Made by a program: the position numbers and the translations under genes. From positions 1 to 64,000 of the forward strand of contig JAGNLA010000001.1 of assembly GCA_017999835.1 (NCBI GenBank): DNA of 64,000 nucleotides, in the 5' to 3' direction. This stretch comes from Caldisericia bacterium. GTDB taxonomy: Bacteria > Caldisericota > Caldisericia > JAAYUI01. Under the pieces are notes generated by a model. The model was not told the DNA's origin. It did no database searches and was given only the letters and a program-made list of their open reading frames with translations. Below, in pieces: positions 40,859-49,845 of the stretch (positions are counted from its first letter, which is position 1; the number at the start of each line of letters is the position of its first letter).

Positions 40859-42824
40859 ACTGGTTCTTGCGATTGTCATCTGTACGGTGACTTTTGGCCA
40901 TGCAATTAATGCTGGCAGCGACTGGTTCACGTTCAAAGGGAACTACATGCGCACATCCTCTACAAATCTCTATGTAGAACCTCCGGTTTTAAAAGTTGCA
41001 TGGTCAAGGGATTTGAAATCATCGATATCAAGCTCGCCTATTATTTATAATAACGACTGCTTTATATCAACCGAAGGCGATGGCAGGGGTTCTCTTTACT
41101 CCATGTCTGCCGGTGATGGGGTAGTCCAGTGGCAGTTCCCCGACCTGCCAAACAACCCTCTTGCAAACTATGAAGAAAATGGCGAGAAACCATGGCCAAA
41201 CGGTGCAATAGATTTTCCAAAAGCAAAACTCACCTTACCTATTACTGCAGACAGCAATCGGCTTTATGTCCCATGGGGACAAAACCTTCTGGTGCTGATC
41301 TCGGATTCTGGAAGACTTGTCCATCGATACAACCTCGCACCTCATAATGCCACGATCACAACGGCTCCTGTCGTTTCAGATTATTACCAAATTGTGGTTG
41401 TAGGTGCCAGCAACGGATGGCTCTATGGCTTTGATTTAAAGAATAGGGATCCATATATAAGATGGCGTATGCCTGAATCGGGCACTGATTTTATCAAAAG
41501 TACCCCTGCCTTTGTTGGTACTTGTTTGTATTTTGGCTCGAGCTCGAAAATGTTCTATTGTCTGGACATGAAAAAACCACCATATGACAAAACAAAGGGC
41601 ATCCAGTCAAACGAGAAACCTGTAATAAAATGGTCAATAAAGCTAGACAGTGCTGTCAATTCGTCTCCAGCGGTTTCAGCAGGGAAGGTAATTGTCACAA
41701 CAGAAGCTGGAGTTGTGTATTCGCTGTCCGACAAAGACGGTACGATATCGTGGAAATATGACATTGGTGACAAAAAAATTGACTCCTCCCCCGCAGTTGG
41801 CAAGGGTCACGTTTTGGTTGCTGCCGAAAAAACCTTATATTGTATCTCTGAGTCAACGGGTTCGTACGAGTGGTCAACGTCAAGCAAGAAAAATATCGTT
41901 TCCACGCCGTTAATTGGTGGGGATTATGTTTATTACACCACCATGGAAGGCAAAATGAGTATCGTCAGACTCAAGACCGGAGCTACAGTTTCTGTTAAAA
42001 GTCTTGATGCGCCAATAAAATCTTCGCCAGCAATCGCAAACAATATGGTCTATTTTGGTTGCGACGATGGCATGTTTTATGCTCTTATGACAGGCGATGC
42101 AGACCCGGAACTCGGACTTGAAACAAAAGAAATAACTGTGCCTGCATTACCGATAAATTCGGTAACAACAAAAACTTTTGATATCCAGAACAAAGGTGGA
42201 GGCACTCTCGAAGTTCAAATAGCTTCCTCAAGACAGTGGATAACTGTTGAGCCAAACCAGTTCACGCTTAAATCTGGAGAATTCCAGGTTATAACTGTAA
42301 CTTTTGATGCGCGAAATCAGCAAGCAAACATGTATAAATCAATTATCAGGGTTACCGCCAATGTTGGTAACACTTCTATCGATGTCAGCGTAAACATCAT
42401 CAGAAACCCTGATAAATACATAACCATGACGGTTGGTAGCAGAACAGCTTACATAAGTGGCGAACCCATTATGCTTGGCGTGGCACCCTGGAAATCACCG
42501 GGGCCAACCATTACCACGATGGTACCAGTCCGATTCGTTGAAGATGCTTTTGGGTGTTTGGTTTCCTGGGATGGTAAAGCAAAGAGAACTACTATCGAAT
42601 ACGACAAAAGAAAAGTGAAAATTACTTTCACCATCGGGAAGAACGTTTGTTTGATCCAAATTGCCGAGGGTAAACCGCAAGTTGTGACAATGTACTATCC
42701 TGCCACAATAAAAGAAAATAAAACCTGTGTTTCAATCGAGTTTATGGCCTACGCCTTCAACGCAAATATTGATATTGACCCATCAAACACCAACAAAATA
42801 AAAGTCATAATACCTGGCGATTAA
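40830..42824 (+). CDS. Exported PQQ-like beta-propeller protein with C-terminal stalk domain
   Basis: A 664-residue protein. ATG 40830 lies in the end of the radical SAM gene with GAGGAGG 12 nt upstream; TTG 40848 is an alternative. Signal peptide to about residue 28. Residues about 30-420 form a PQQ-type propeller (blades with SSPIIYNNDCFI, SSPAVSAGKVIV, DSSPAVGKGHVLV, STPLIGGDYVYY, SSPAIANNMVYFG). An Ig-like/abnormal-spindle-type domain follows (about 440-530: FDIQNKGGGTLEVQI). A stalk domain ends the protein (VPVRFVEDAFGCLVSWD). No enzyme residues are evident; a surface scaffold is likely. Confidence 0.83.
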   Translation: MVGCNRLRIKLVLAIVICTVTFGHAINAGSDWFTFKGNYMRTSSTNLYVEPPVLKVAWSRDLKSSISSSPIIYNNDCFISTEGDGRGSLYSMSAGDGVVQWQFPDLPNNPLANYEENGEKPWPNGAIDFPKAKLTLPITADSNRLYVPWGQNLLVLISDSGRLVHRYNLAPHNATITTAPVVSDYYQIVVVGASNGWLYGFDLKNRDPYIRWRMPESGTDFIKSTPAFVGTCLYFGSSSKMFYCLDMKKPPYDKTKGIQSNEKPVIKWSIKLDSAVNSSPAVSAGKVIVTTEAGVVYSLSDKDGTISWKYDIGDKKIDSSPAVGKGHVLVAAEKTLYCISESTGSYEWSTSSKKNIVSTPLIGGDYVYYTTMEGKMSIVRLKTGATVSVKSLDAPIKSSPAIANNMVYFGCDDGMFYALMTGDADPELGLETKEITVPALPINSVTTKTFDIQNKGGGTLEVQIASSRQWITVEPNQFTLKSGEFQVITVTFDARNQQANMYKSIIRVTANVGNTSIDVSVNIIRNPDKYITMTVGSRTAYISGEPIMLGVAPWKSPGPTITTMVPVRFVEDAFGCLVSWDGKAKRTTIEYDKRKVKITFTIGKNVCLIQIAEGKPQVVTMYYPATIKENKTCVSIEFMAYAFNANIDIDPSNTNKIKVIIPGD

Positions 42825-42855
42825 AGAATAAAAATTTAATATTTCTTGATGCTGT

Positions 42856-43620
42856 CTAGTCTATCCCAAAGAATCTTTTTGCGTTTCTTGTTGTTTTGTT
42901 CGCCGTTTCTTCAGGCAACTCGTCTCGAAGGGTTGACACTTTTATCAACGTGTGTCTGATGTAGGCTGGTTCATTTCTTCTGCCACGTAGAGGGACAGGC
43001 GAAAGATAAGGGCAGTCGGTTTCCAGAACAAACAAATCGTCAGGCGTCATTTTGACCACTTCCCAAAGCCATTCGTTTCTCGGGTATGTGACGCTGCCAC
43101 CGAATGATATCATGTAACCCTGGTCAAACGCCCATTTGGCAACGATGGTGTCCGAGCTGAAACAATGAAAAAGCACTTTTTTTGGGTTATATTTTTTTAT
43201 GGTTCGCACGACATCGCCTGAGGCGTCTCTGTTATGGATGATGATTGGCATGTCCAGTTCCATTGCCATTAAAATCTGATCCTCAAACGCTTTCATCTGA
43301 AGGCTTGGCTCGGAAAGATTCCGGTAGTAGTCGAGTCCTATTTCACCGATGGCAACTACCTTTGGCTGTTTTGCCATTTCTCTTATTTTTTGAGCGAGGT
43401 CGTTGTTCCAGTCTTTCGCCTCGTGGGGGTGAATGCCAACGGACGCCCAAATCTTTTCGTTGTTTCTGGCAAGCTCTGTTGAGCGGATTGATGAGTTGAG
43501 GTCAAACCCAACGTTTATTAGCCCGCAAACGCTCTGTTCAAATGTACGTTTGATAAGCAGTGGTCGTTCTTCGTTGTAATCTGGAAGGTCAAGGTGGGCG
43601 TGGGTGTCGAAAATCTCCAT
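42856..43620 (-). CDS. tatD: TatD-family deoxyribonuclease
   Basis: A 254-residue metal-dependent hydrolase: DTHAHLD (5-11), IGHH-like GIHPHEAK, the GEIGLDYYR metal Glu (about 90-98), IIHNRDA, LFHCFSSD and ETDCPYLSP with the last Asp ligand. TatD enzymes are 3'-5' DNA/RNA exonucleases. It follows metG with a 1-nt TAATG overlap, a common gene order. No terminator is visible in the 31 nt to the convergent propeller gene. Confidence 0.93.
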   Translation of the reverse strand: MEIFDTHAHLDLPDYNEERPLLIKRTFEQSVCGLINVGFDLNSSIRSTELARNNEKIWASVGIHPHEAKDWNNDLAQKIREMAKQPKVVAIGEIGLDYYRNLSEPSLQMKAFEDQILMAMELDMPIIIHNRDASGDVVRTIKKYNPKKVLFHCFSSDTIVAKWAFDQGYMISFGGSVTYPRNEWLWEVVKMTPDDLFVLETDCPYLSPVPLRGRRNEPAYIRHTLIKVSTLRDELPEETANKTTRNAKRFFGID

Positions 43621-45563
43621 TATTTGACAATTGATCCTGGTTCAACCGGTTTCTCTGGTGAAAGTATGGCAACGTATTCTGAGCCAGTGGCTGCCATGAG
43701 CATACCTTCGGACATGATTCCGCGAAGCTTTGCTGGCTTAAGGTTTGCTACAACCACAATCGACTTGCCGATGAGGTCTTCAGGAGCATACCACATGGCG
43801 ATACCAGCAACGACTGTTCTGGTTTCGGTTCCGATGTCAACGGTGAGTTTTAGGAGCTTGTCGGCATCCTTGACTTTTTCTGCTGTCAAAACTTTGCCAA
43901 TCCTGAATTTGAACTTCTGGAACTCCTCAATTGGGATCAACTCGTCTGATGCTGTCGGAGTCTGGGCAGAAGCAACTGCCTGAGGGGCAGCTGTTTTCTG
44001 TTCTGGTTTTGTCTCCTCTTTGGGCTGTGCTTTTTTCTCAATCCGTGGAAACATCGCCGGTGTCTCGACTGTTTTTGTTTTTGCTGGCAGCATACCACAT
44101 TTAAGTTCGTCAATTCTTGGCGGATTCTGGTAGCCAACAGCTTTTGCGATCTCTTTTGCTGTGTTTGGCATAAACGGATAAAGGAGCCCAGAGATCAATC
44201 CGAGTCCATCGGTTAGTGTGTAGTGAAGGTTAGCGAGTTCTTCCATTTTGCCCTGCTTGAGCAATTCCCAGGGTTTGTGAACTTCGATGCTTGTGTTGAG
44301 TGTGTTTATGTATGACCACAAAATCTCCAGTACCTGCGAAAACTGGAATGCCTCGAATTTTTCCTTATATGTGGCAAGGGTTTCGTTGAACTTGGCTTCG
44401 ATATCCGGAAGGACTTTTCCGGATGGAACCTCGCCTGAAAAGTTTTTCTGGAGCATTTTTTGCGAGCGGTTGAGAAGATTGCCAAGATCGTTGGCCAGGT
44501 CGGCGTTGAATCTTGTTTCAAAGTTGCTCTTTGAATAATCGCCATCTTCTCCAAACGGCAGCTCTCTAAACAGGAAATATCTGAAAGAATCCTGGGCAAG
44601 CGGCTTGGTTGTGCCTGTCAGCTGCATAATCCGTTCAACTTCAAGGTGTGGTACAACGAAGTTTCCGACTGATTTGCTCATCTTTTTGCCTTCCGATGTC
44701 CACCAACCATGTGCAAAAATATGCTCTGGGAGAGGCAAACCAAGAGCCATCAGCATTGCCGGCCAGATGATGCAATGGAATATGATGATGTCTTTGCCAA
44801 CCAGATGAGTGTTAGCTGGCCAGTATTTTTCAAATGTACCTTTATCGTCAGGATAGCCGATTGCCGTCAGATAGTTTGTCAATGCGTCTGCCCAGACGTA
44901 GACAACATGCTCTGGATCGAATGGAACCTTTATGCCCCAATCCATGCCTGACCTTGTGAACGACTTGTCCTTCAGCCCATCTTTGAGGATGGAATAAACT
45001 TCATTGTATCTGGCTTTTGGAAGCACAAAGTCTGGATGTTCGTCATAATACTTAAGCAGTTTGTCTCTGTATTTTGAGAGAGCAAAAAAGTAGTTTTCTT
45101 CCGATATTTTTTCAACTGGTCTGCCGCAATCAGGGCAGTTGCCTTCCTTGAGATCCTGCTCAAGAAAGTAGGTTTCGCATGGGACACAGTACCAGCCTTC
45201 GTATTTTCCCTTATACACGTCACCTTGATCGAAAAGTTGCTTCATGACCGCTTCAACGGCTTTGATGTGCCTTGGCTGGGTGGTTCTGATGAAATCGTCA
45301 AATTCGAGGTTAAAATCCTTGAAACAATCTTTCCATTGCTTTGCGAGGTCATCAACGAACTGTTGAGTTGGGATGCCCTTCTGTTTGGCAACCCTGTCGA
45401 CCTTTGTAGCGTTTTCATCTGTTCCGGTCAGGAACATGACTTCGTATCCGGTGTTCTTGCGATATTTAGTGATAGTGTCAGCCGCCATTGTTACGTAGAC
45501 ATGGCCGATATGTGGTCTATCATTGATATAGAAAATCGGTGTGGTTACGTAGTATTTCTTCAT
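43620..45563 (-). CDS. metG: Methionyl-tRNA synthetase with C-terminal tRNA-binding domain
   Basis: Class I synthetase, 647 residues. HIGH motif as PHIGHVYV (17-24), zinc knuckle CVPCETYF...CPDCGRP (about 128-148), GKKMSKSVGN for KMSKS (about 300), anticodon helix bundle, a Lys/Pro/Gln/Ala-rich linker (about 515-545) and a C-terminal EMAP-II/Trbp111-like domain (FQKFKFRIGKV...) that dimerises and binds tRNA. ATG 45563 has GGAGGTTTTTTA directly upstream, and that GGAGG is one arm of a 14-bp inverted repeat. Confidence 0.96.
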   Translation of the reverse strand: MKKYYVTTPIFYINDRPHIGHVYVTMAADTITKYRKNTGYEVMFLTGTDENATKVDRVAKQKGIPTQQFVDDLAKQWKDCFKDFNLEFDDFIRTTQPRHIKAVEAVMKQLFDQGDVYKGKYEGWYCVPCETYFLEQDLKEGNCPDCGRPVEKISEENYFFALSKYRDKLLKYYDEHPDFVLPKARYNEVYSILKDGLKDKSFTRSGMDWGIKVPFDPEHVVYVWADALTNYLTAIGYPDDKGTFEKYWPANTHLVGKDIIIFHCIIWPAMLMALGLPLPEHIFAHGWWTSEGKKMSKSVGNFVVPHLEVERIMQLTGTTKPLAQDSFRYFLFRELPFGEDGDYSKSNFETRFNADLANDLGNLLNRSQKMLQKNFSGEVPSGKVLPDIEAKFNETLATYKEKFEAFQFSQVLEILWSYINTLNTSIEVHKPWELLKQGKMEELANLHYTLTDGLGLISGLLYPFMPNTAKEIAKAVGYQNPPRIDELKCGMLPAKTKTVETPAMFPRIEKKAQPKEETKPEQKTAAPQAVASAQTPTASDELIPIEEFQKFKFRIGKVLTAEKVKDADKLLKLTVDIGTETRTVVAGIAMWYAPEDLIGKSIVVVANLKPAKLRGIMSEGMLMAATGSEYVAILSPEKPVEPGSIVK

Positions 45564-45565
45564 TA

Positions 45566-45620
45566 AAAAACCTCCGGATATGTAGATTGACAAGAATTTT
45601 GCCATAATCCGGAGGTTTTT
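45566..45620 (-). terminator. 14-bp perfect inverted repeat between lipoprotein gene and metG; terminator and/or SD-sequestering element
   Basis: Arms 45566-45579 and 45607-45620 (AAAAACCTCCGGAT / ATCCGGAGGTTTTT) are perfect complements with a 27-nt loop. For the upstream lipoprotein transcript this is a stem ending in a T-run, so it can act as a terminator. The 3' arm contains the GGAGG of metG, so in read-through RNA the ribosome-binding site is hidden. A candidate metG promoter, TTGCAA/CAAAAT with 17-nt spacing (45624-45596), overlaps the other arm and would give an mRNA lacking it. Confidence 0.6.
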
Positions 45621-45662
45621 GCAACCTTGGCTTGATGAAATACTTTACTGCTGTTTTTTAGC

Positions 45663-47141
45663 TTACTTGCCTGGTGTGCCTGGGCAATCGCAATCTTCCT
45701 TGGTGCAGATGGTGAACATCATCCCATAGTAATCTTTTTTTGGGGTCGGGTGGCTCAATTCTGAGCTGTTTCTGTGGACAAAATAGAGGGTGTGGGTTCC
45801 TGGAGACATGAGATTTGAAAGATCGATTTTCATGCCCCGGGTTTGCTTGTCAGCCCTACCAACATAATAATATGATGGCTGGTTGTTCCATGGTGTGTTC
45901 ATGGTAAGAGGGGTTCTGCCCTTCCATTCGATTCTGGTGAACGAGTCCCATCTTTTGGGCTCAGGTCCCATTGGGTCAAGGTAGACGTCAACGATGTCGT
46001 TTGTGTAGATGAACAGATTGGCTGTTGATTCGCGGTCGACTGTAAAAGTATGCCTGTAAATGCTGGTGTATCCGATTGGAATGTTTTTCCAACCGGTTTC
46101 CTTTGCCCATTTTGGATCATTCGGAATCCTGTGCGGTTCATGAGTGATCCAGCAAGCGCCCCTGCTGTATTGTTTTGTCCAGGGTGTTCCACCGATTGCA
46201 CTTCCCCAAACTTTGTCAGCCTGGAGGCAGGAGATGACTTTTACCGGTGACCAGCAACCAAACACCCATTCACCACCGAGTGGTGTTCCGGCTGGCGTTG
46301 AACCTTTCGGGTATCTCTTGTCGTTTACGTTGTTCCAATCATTGTCAGCTTCAAGGAATTCAGTTGAACCGTTGCTGACCGAGCATTTGCAGTTTCCATC
46401 TATTATCTGCCACTGGCAATCGCTAGTCAGGCTTGGTTTTTCAGTCACTTCAAGCCAGAATTTGAGACCGAAGAATTTTGAATGAGGATCTGGCGTGTGG
46501 ACAAAATACAAACAGTGCATGCCTGGATTTATTTTGAAAATGTTAATCGGTGTCTGGTCGAGGCTGTTGGCTCTGCCAAGGTAACTTTTTTGAATCAGTT
46601 CCGGTTTTGACACAAGGGCTGTTCCGACTGGTGGATCCATGTAAACATCGACACTTCCAGAAGCAACGATATACAGTGTTCCCTCTGAGATGTATCTTGT
46701 ACCAAAGAAATCACGGTAGATGGATGACTTGTGCTGCATCACTGGAGGATTTGGTTTTTTTTCCTGTTTCTCCATGTCGTCATCTTTTGGCGGCTTATCC
46801 CATGCAAAAGAATCGTCGCAATCATAAACCCACATTGCATTGGAATTTGGCTGACCACAGCACAGATTGAACTCTATCCGCTCGTTTCGGAAATGCTTTC
46901 CGGCTTCGTCTTCCTTGATTTGCCTAACTTTTTTCCAGTTGCCATATGTCCACTGCTGGCTATAAGGAATCCCAGATTTTTGCTCAAGAAGATACTCAGT
47001 TTTTGGACTGCTTGATAATGCAACTCTGGTTGAAACAGTGATACTGTTGTTTTGAACTGCCGGAATGTTTTTCCCACCAATAGTGCAGCCTGAAATGCCG
47101 ATTGTTAGTATGCATAGAACTGAAATCAATCTGATTCTCAT
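45663..47141 (-). CDS. Lipoprotein with two copies of an unrecognised Trp/Tyr-rich domain
   Basis: A 492-residue exported protein. Lipobox ISGC places the lipidated Cys at residue 19. Two homologous halves are visible: about 140-240 and 350-480. They share an SIYR start, VDVY(M/L)DP, Y(L/V)GRA, PG(M/T)H.LYFVH and a closing (F/Y)(F/Y)G(L/M).F. Between them are repeated phrases such as 'GEWVFGCW' and a second YDCDDSFAW-like segment. The family is not recognised; fold hints suggest PA14-like or carbohydrate-binding beta-sandwiches. SD AAAAGGGGA is present; the gene has its own promoter. Confidence 0.72.
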   Translation of the reverse strand: MRIRLISVLCILTIGISGCTIGGKNIPAVQNNSITVSTRVALSSSPKTEYLLEQKSGIPYSQQWTYGNWKKVRQIKEDEAGKHFRNERIEFNLCCGQPNSNAMWVYDCDDSFAWDKPPKDDDMEKQEKKPNPPVMQHKSSIYRDFFGTRYISEGTLYIVASGSVDVYMDPPVGTALVSKPELIQKSYLGRANSLDQTPINIFKINPGMHCLYFVHTPDPHSKFFGLKFWLEVTEKPSLTSDCQWQIIDGNCKCSVSNGSTEFLEADNDWNNVNDKRYPKGSTPAGTPLGGEWVFGCWSPVKVISCLQADKVWGSAIGGTPWTKQYSRGACWITHEPHRIPNDPKWAKETGWKNIPIGYTSIYRHTFTVDRESTANLFIYTNDIVDVYLDPMGPEPKRWDSFTRIEWKGRTPLTMNTPWNNQPSYYYVGRADKQTRGMKIDLSNLMSPGTHTLYFVHRNSSELSHPTPKKDYYGMMFTICTKEDCDCPGTPGK

Positions 47142-47171
47142 TTTGCTTCCCCTTTTTTGATTGTCATGATT

Positions 47172-47200
47172 AAAATATTGTATTTTACTTTTTCAGTCAA
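47172..47200 (-). promoter_or_regulatory. Promoter of the 492-residue lipoprotein gene
   Basis: -35 TTGACT (47200-47195), 17-nt spacer, -10 TATTTT (47177-47172). Confidence 0.45.
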
Positions 47201-47262
47201 GCAGACCTCAATCTAAAAGCATAAGACAGGCATCGAAGAAATCCAATAATTATGATGATTTG

Positions 47263-47290
47263 TTGACACATTAGCTTGACTGGATATACT
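47263..47290 (+). promoter_or_regulatory. Promoter of dnaX (leaderless type)
   Basis: Perfect -35 TTGACA (47263-47268), 16-nt spacer, -10 TATACT (47285-47290), then 8 nt to the GTG start codon at 47299. No Shine-Dalgarno lies between. Confidence 0.75.
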
Positions 47291-47298
47291 TTGAATCT

Positions 47299-48945
47299 GT
47301 GTCTGAAAACTATATTTCTTTATATCGTAAATGGAGATCACAGGATCTCGAGCAGATCATCGGCCAGGAGTTTGCTGTCCGCACACTTACAAATGCCCTA
47401 AAATCCCGCAAGATTGCTCATGCATATCTGTTTTGTGGACCAAGGGGCACAGGCAAAACCTCGTTTGCCAGGATTCTAGCAAAGTCGGTCAACTGTCAGG
47501 AAGGCATAACGCCCACTCCATGCCAGGTTTGCAACAGTTGTGTTTCCATCAAGGATGGCACAAGCCTGGATGTAATAGAAATTGACGCTGCTTCAAACCG
47601 TGGTGTTGACGACATCCGCGAACTCCGAGAAAAGGTTAAGTTTGCTCCTGTCGTTTCAAGATACAAAGTCTACATCATCGACGAAGTCCACATGCTCACC
47701 GATGAGGCTTTCAACGCGCTCCTTAAAACTCTTGAAGAGCCGCCGCCACACGTCATTTTTGTCCTTGCAACTACAGAGCCGCACAAGATTCCTGTCACAA
47801 TCCTCAGTCGTTGCATGAGGTTCGACCTAAAGCGCATTCCAACCGAGAATCAGGTTCAGTTGCTTAGAAAAATTTCTGATGCCGAAAAAATCGATATTTC
47901 TGACGAAGGCCTCAGAATGATAGCAATTGAGAGCAATGGTTCGCTGCGTGATGCCGAATCGATGCTTGACCAGATTGCATCATTTTCTGAAGGGCACATC
48001 GACATAGACCAGGTCTCATCCATGCTTGGCATGACAGGTGAAAGACTGATTCACGAACTTGTGATGGCGGTTGCCTCGGGCAACTCTCTTGAAACCATCA
48101 ATATCGTGCGTTCTGCCTTCAAGGATGGCAGGGAACCGGAGCAGATTTCAAAAGATTTGCTTGCCAGATTTCACATTCTGCTGCTCGCATCTATCGGATA
48201 TTCAAAGCAGGATTTGGCAGCCGATTACGCCATAAATATGAAGCTAATCGAGGAGGAGACTCAAGCTTTCCAGTTTGAGAGGCTCAGATGGATAGAAAGT
48301 CGGCTCAGAGAGCTTGTGTCCCAGATGAGGTATGTGTTCTCAGCTTTGGGTTCACTGGAAATTGCCCTTCTGGATTTGATTTTCAACAACGGCTCCGCTC
48401 AGGCGCCAACGTTGCCACCAAAACAAACTTCTCCAACACCAAAAACAGAAGCTAAACCCAAAATGACTGAACCTGAGCAATCAAAACCTCCAGTCGCTCA
48501 GCCAAAAACAGAGGCAAAACCAGCAGTCGAGCAACCAGTTGAAAAAAAAGAACCTGCACCGGAAGCAAAACCTGTAGAAGTGGTTGAGCCGACAGCAAAA
48601 CCTTCAACATCCCAGCCTTCAACTTCAAGTGGCGGTATAGATAGGTTCAAGCAGATAGCGAAAGAATCAGATATCATACTTTACGCCTTCCTTTCACGGC
48701 TCATCGGGGTGGAAGTTAATGGTTCGAGTGTGGCTCTCCAGTTCCCGTCTGATGCCGAGTTTGAAAAAGCCAGGCTAACAGAACCAACAAACATTCAAAA
48801 ACTTACAAAAATTGCTTCGAAGGTTTTTGAAAAAGAAATGACAGTGCAAGTTAAACTCGCCAAAATAGAAGGCGGAAATATTCTAGAAGACGAACAGGTG
48901 AAACGCGCTCAAGACCTGTTTGGCGGAAAAACAGAGGTGAATTGA
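47299..48945 (+). CDS. dnaX: DNA polymerase III subunit gamma/tau
   Basis: Clamp-loader ATPase, 548 residues. Walker A GPRGTGKTSFAR (about 45-56), zinc module with CQEGITPTPCQVCNSC (about 67-82), Walker B DEVHML, and the SRC motif SRCMRF (arginine finger). A Pro/Lys/Glu-rich linker (about 375-440) leads to a C-terminal domain of about 100 residues. No obvious frameshift slippery site was found in the linker, so only one form is predicted. The GTG start lacks a ribosome-binding site and lies 8 nt after a -10 box. Confidence 0.95.
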   Translation: MSENYISLYRKWRSQDLEQIIGQEFAVRTLTNALKSRKIAHAYLFCGPRGTGKTSFARILAKSVNCQEGITPTPCQVCNSCVSIKDGTSLDVIEIDAASNRGVDDIRELREKVKFAPVVSRYKVYIIDEVHMLTDEAFNALLKTLEEPPPHVIFVLATTEPHKIPVTILSRCMRFDLKRIPTENQVQLLRKISDAEKIDISDEGLRMIAIESNGSLRDAESMLDQIASFSEGHIDIDQVSSMLGMTGERLIHELVMAVASGNSLETINIVRSAFKDGREPEQISKDLLARFHILLLASIGYSKQDLAADYAINMKLIEEETQAFQFERLRWIESRLRELVSQMRYVFSALGSLEIALLDLIFNNGSAQAPTLPPKQTSPTPKTEAKPKMTEPEQSKPPVAQPKTEAKPAVEQPVEKKEPAPEAKPVEVVEPTAKPSTSQPSTSSGGIDRFKQIAKESDIILYAFLSRLIGVEVNGSSVALQFPSDAEFEKARLTEPTNIQKLTKIASKVFEKEMTVQVKLAKIEGGNILEDEQVKRAQDLFGGKTEVN

Positions 48946-48946
48946 A

Positions 48947-49237
48947 ATGGGGTTTATGGACATGCTCAAGGATGCAAACAAGCTCCGCGCTTCCCAGCAA
49001 AAGCTTGAAAGAGAGCTTTCAGCAATGAAATTTGAGAAGGAAGTCAAAAAGGGTGATGCCCTTGTGACAGTCATGTCAAACGGCAAAATGGAAGTTATCG
49101 GTATGAAGCTCTCCGATGAGGCAATGAAGATGAAACCGGACGATCTGTCAAAGCTCATTCTCCAAGGCATTTCAGGGGCACAAGCTGACGCACGCAACGA
49201 GGCCTCCAGAAAGACGATGGAACTTCTGAATCAATGA
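48947..49237 (+). CDS. ebfC: Nucleoid-associated protein, YbaB/EbfC family
   Basis: A 96-residue DNA-binding protein: MLKDANKLRASQQKLERELS helix, strands around VKKGDALVTVMSNGKMEVIGMKLSDEA, and a C-terminal helix with DARNEASRKTMELL. It lies 1 nt after dnaX and overlaps recR by 4 nt; dnaX-ybaB-recR is a widely conserved cluster linked to replication and repair. Confidence 0.94.
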   Translation: MGFMDMLKDANKLRASQQKLERELSAMKFEKEVKKGDALVTVMSNGKMEVIGMKLSDEAMKMKPDDLSKLILQGISGAQADARNEASRKTMELLNQ

Positions 49238-49842
49238 ACTATCCGATCCGGGCATTTCAGGATCTGGTCGACAATCTGTACAAACTCCCTGGCGTTGGGC
49301 CAAAAACTGCTGAAAGACTAGCTCTTTTCATTCTCAACATGGAGCAGTCGCAGGCAAGGGAGATTGGACAAGCGATCCTGGAGCTTCACGACCACGTGAA
49401 GCGATGCCCGATCTGCTACAACCTTAGCAATGATGGACCTTGCTGGGTCTGCCAGGATATCAAACGCGACCATTGCGTCATAATGGTTGTTGAAGAAGCA
49501 AGAGACGTTCTGGCCATTGAAAAAGCCGGAACCTTCAAGGGTGTTTATCATGTTCTGGGTGGCACGATAAGGCTTGCTCAGGGCATGGGGCCGGAAAAAC
49601 TTAACATCGCTTCGCTTCTCAAGCGCATAAGGGAAGAGAACGCAAAGGAAGTGATTCTGGCTACAAACCTCACTCATGAAGGCAACCTAACTGCCATGTA
49701 CATCAGGCGTGAGCTTGAGAATTCAGATTGTTCAGTAACACGAATCGCATCAGGCATACCTATTGGAACAGAAATTGAATTTGCCGACACCATTACACTC
49801 TCCGAAGCCATCAAGGGTCGGACATCCATAGACAAGGAGTAG
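49234..49842 (+). CDS. recR: Recombination protein RecR
   Basis: A 202-residue ring-forming repair protein. Helix-hairpin-helix (KLPGVGPKTAERLALFIL, about 14-31), zinc finger CPICYNLSNDGPCWVC (about 55-70), Toprim domain (VMVVEEARDVLAIEKAG) and C-terminal Walker-like AsGIPIGTEIEFAD. It assists RecA loading in the RecFOR pathway. It ends 3 nt before glmS. Confidence 0.96.
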   Translation: MNYPIRAFQDLVDNLYKLPGVGPKTAERLALFILNMEQSQAREIGQAILELHDHVKRCPICYNLSNDGPCWVCQDIKRDHCVIMVVEEARDVLAIEKAGTFKGVYHVLGGTIRLAQGMGPEKLNIASLLKRIREENAKEVILATNLTHEGNLTAMYIRRELENSDCSVTRIASGIPIGTEIEFADTITLSEAIKGRTSIDKE

Positions 49843-49845
49843 ACT

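Noticed and set aside
48400-48640. Programmed frameshift in dnaX that would make a short gamma form
   Set aside because: The Lys/Pro/Glu-rich linker has A-rich stretches, but I see no clear slippery heptamer followed by a stem-loop.
49843-49845. glmS ribozyme upstream of glmS
   Set aside because: Only 3 nt separate recR and glmS, so the ribozyme cannot be present in front of the gene.
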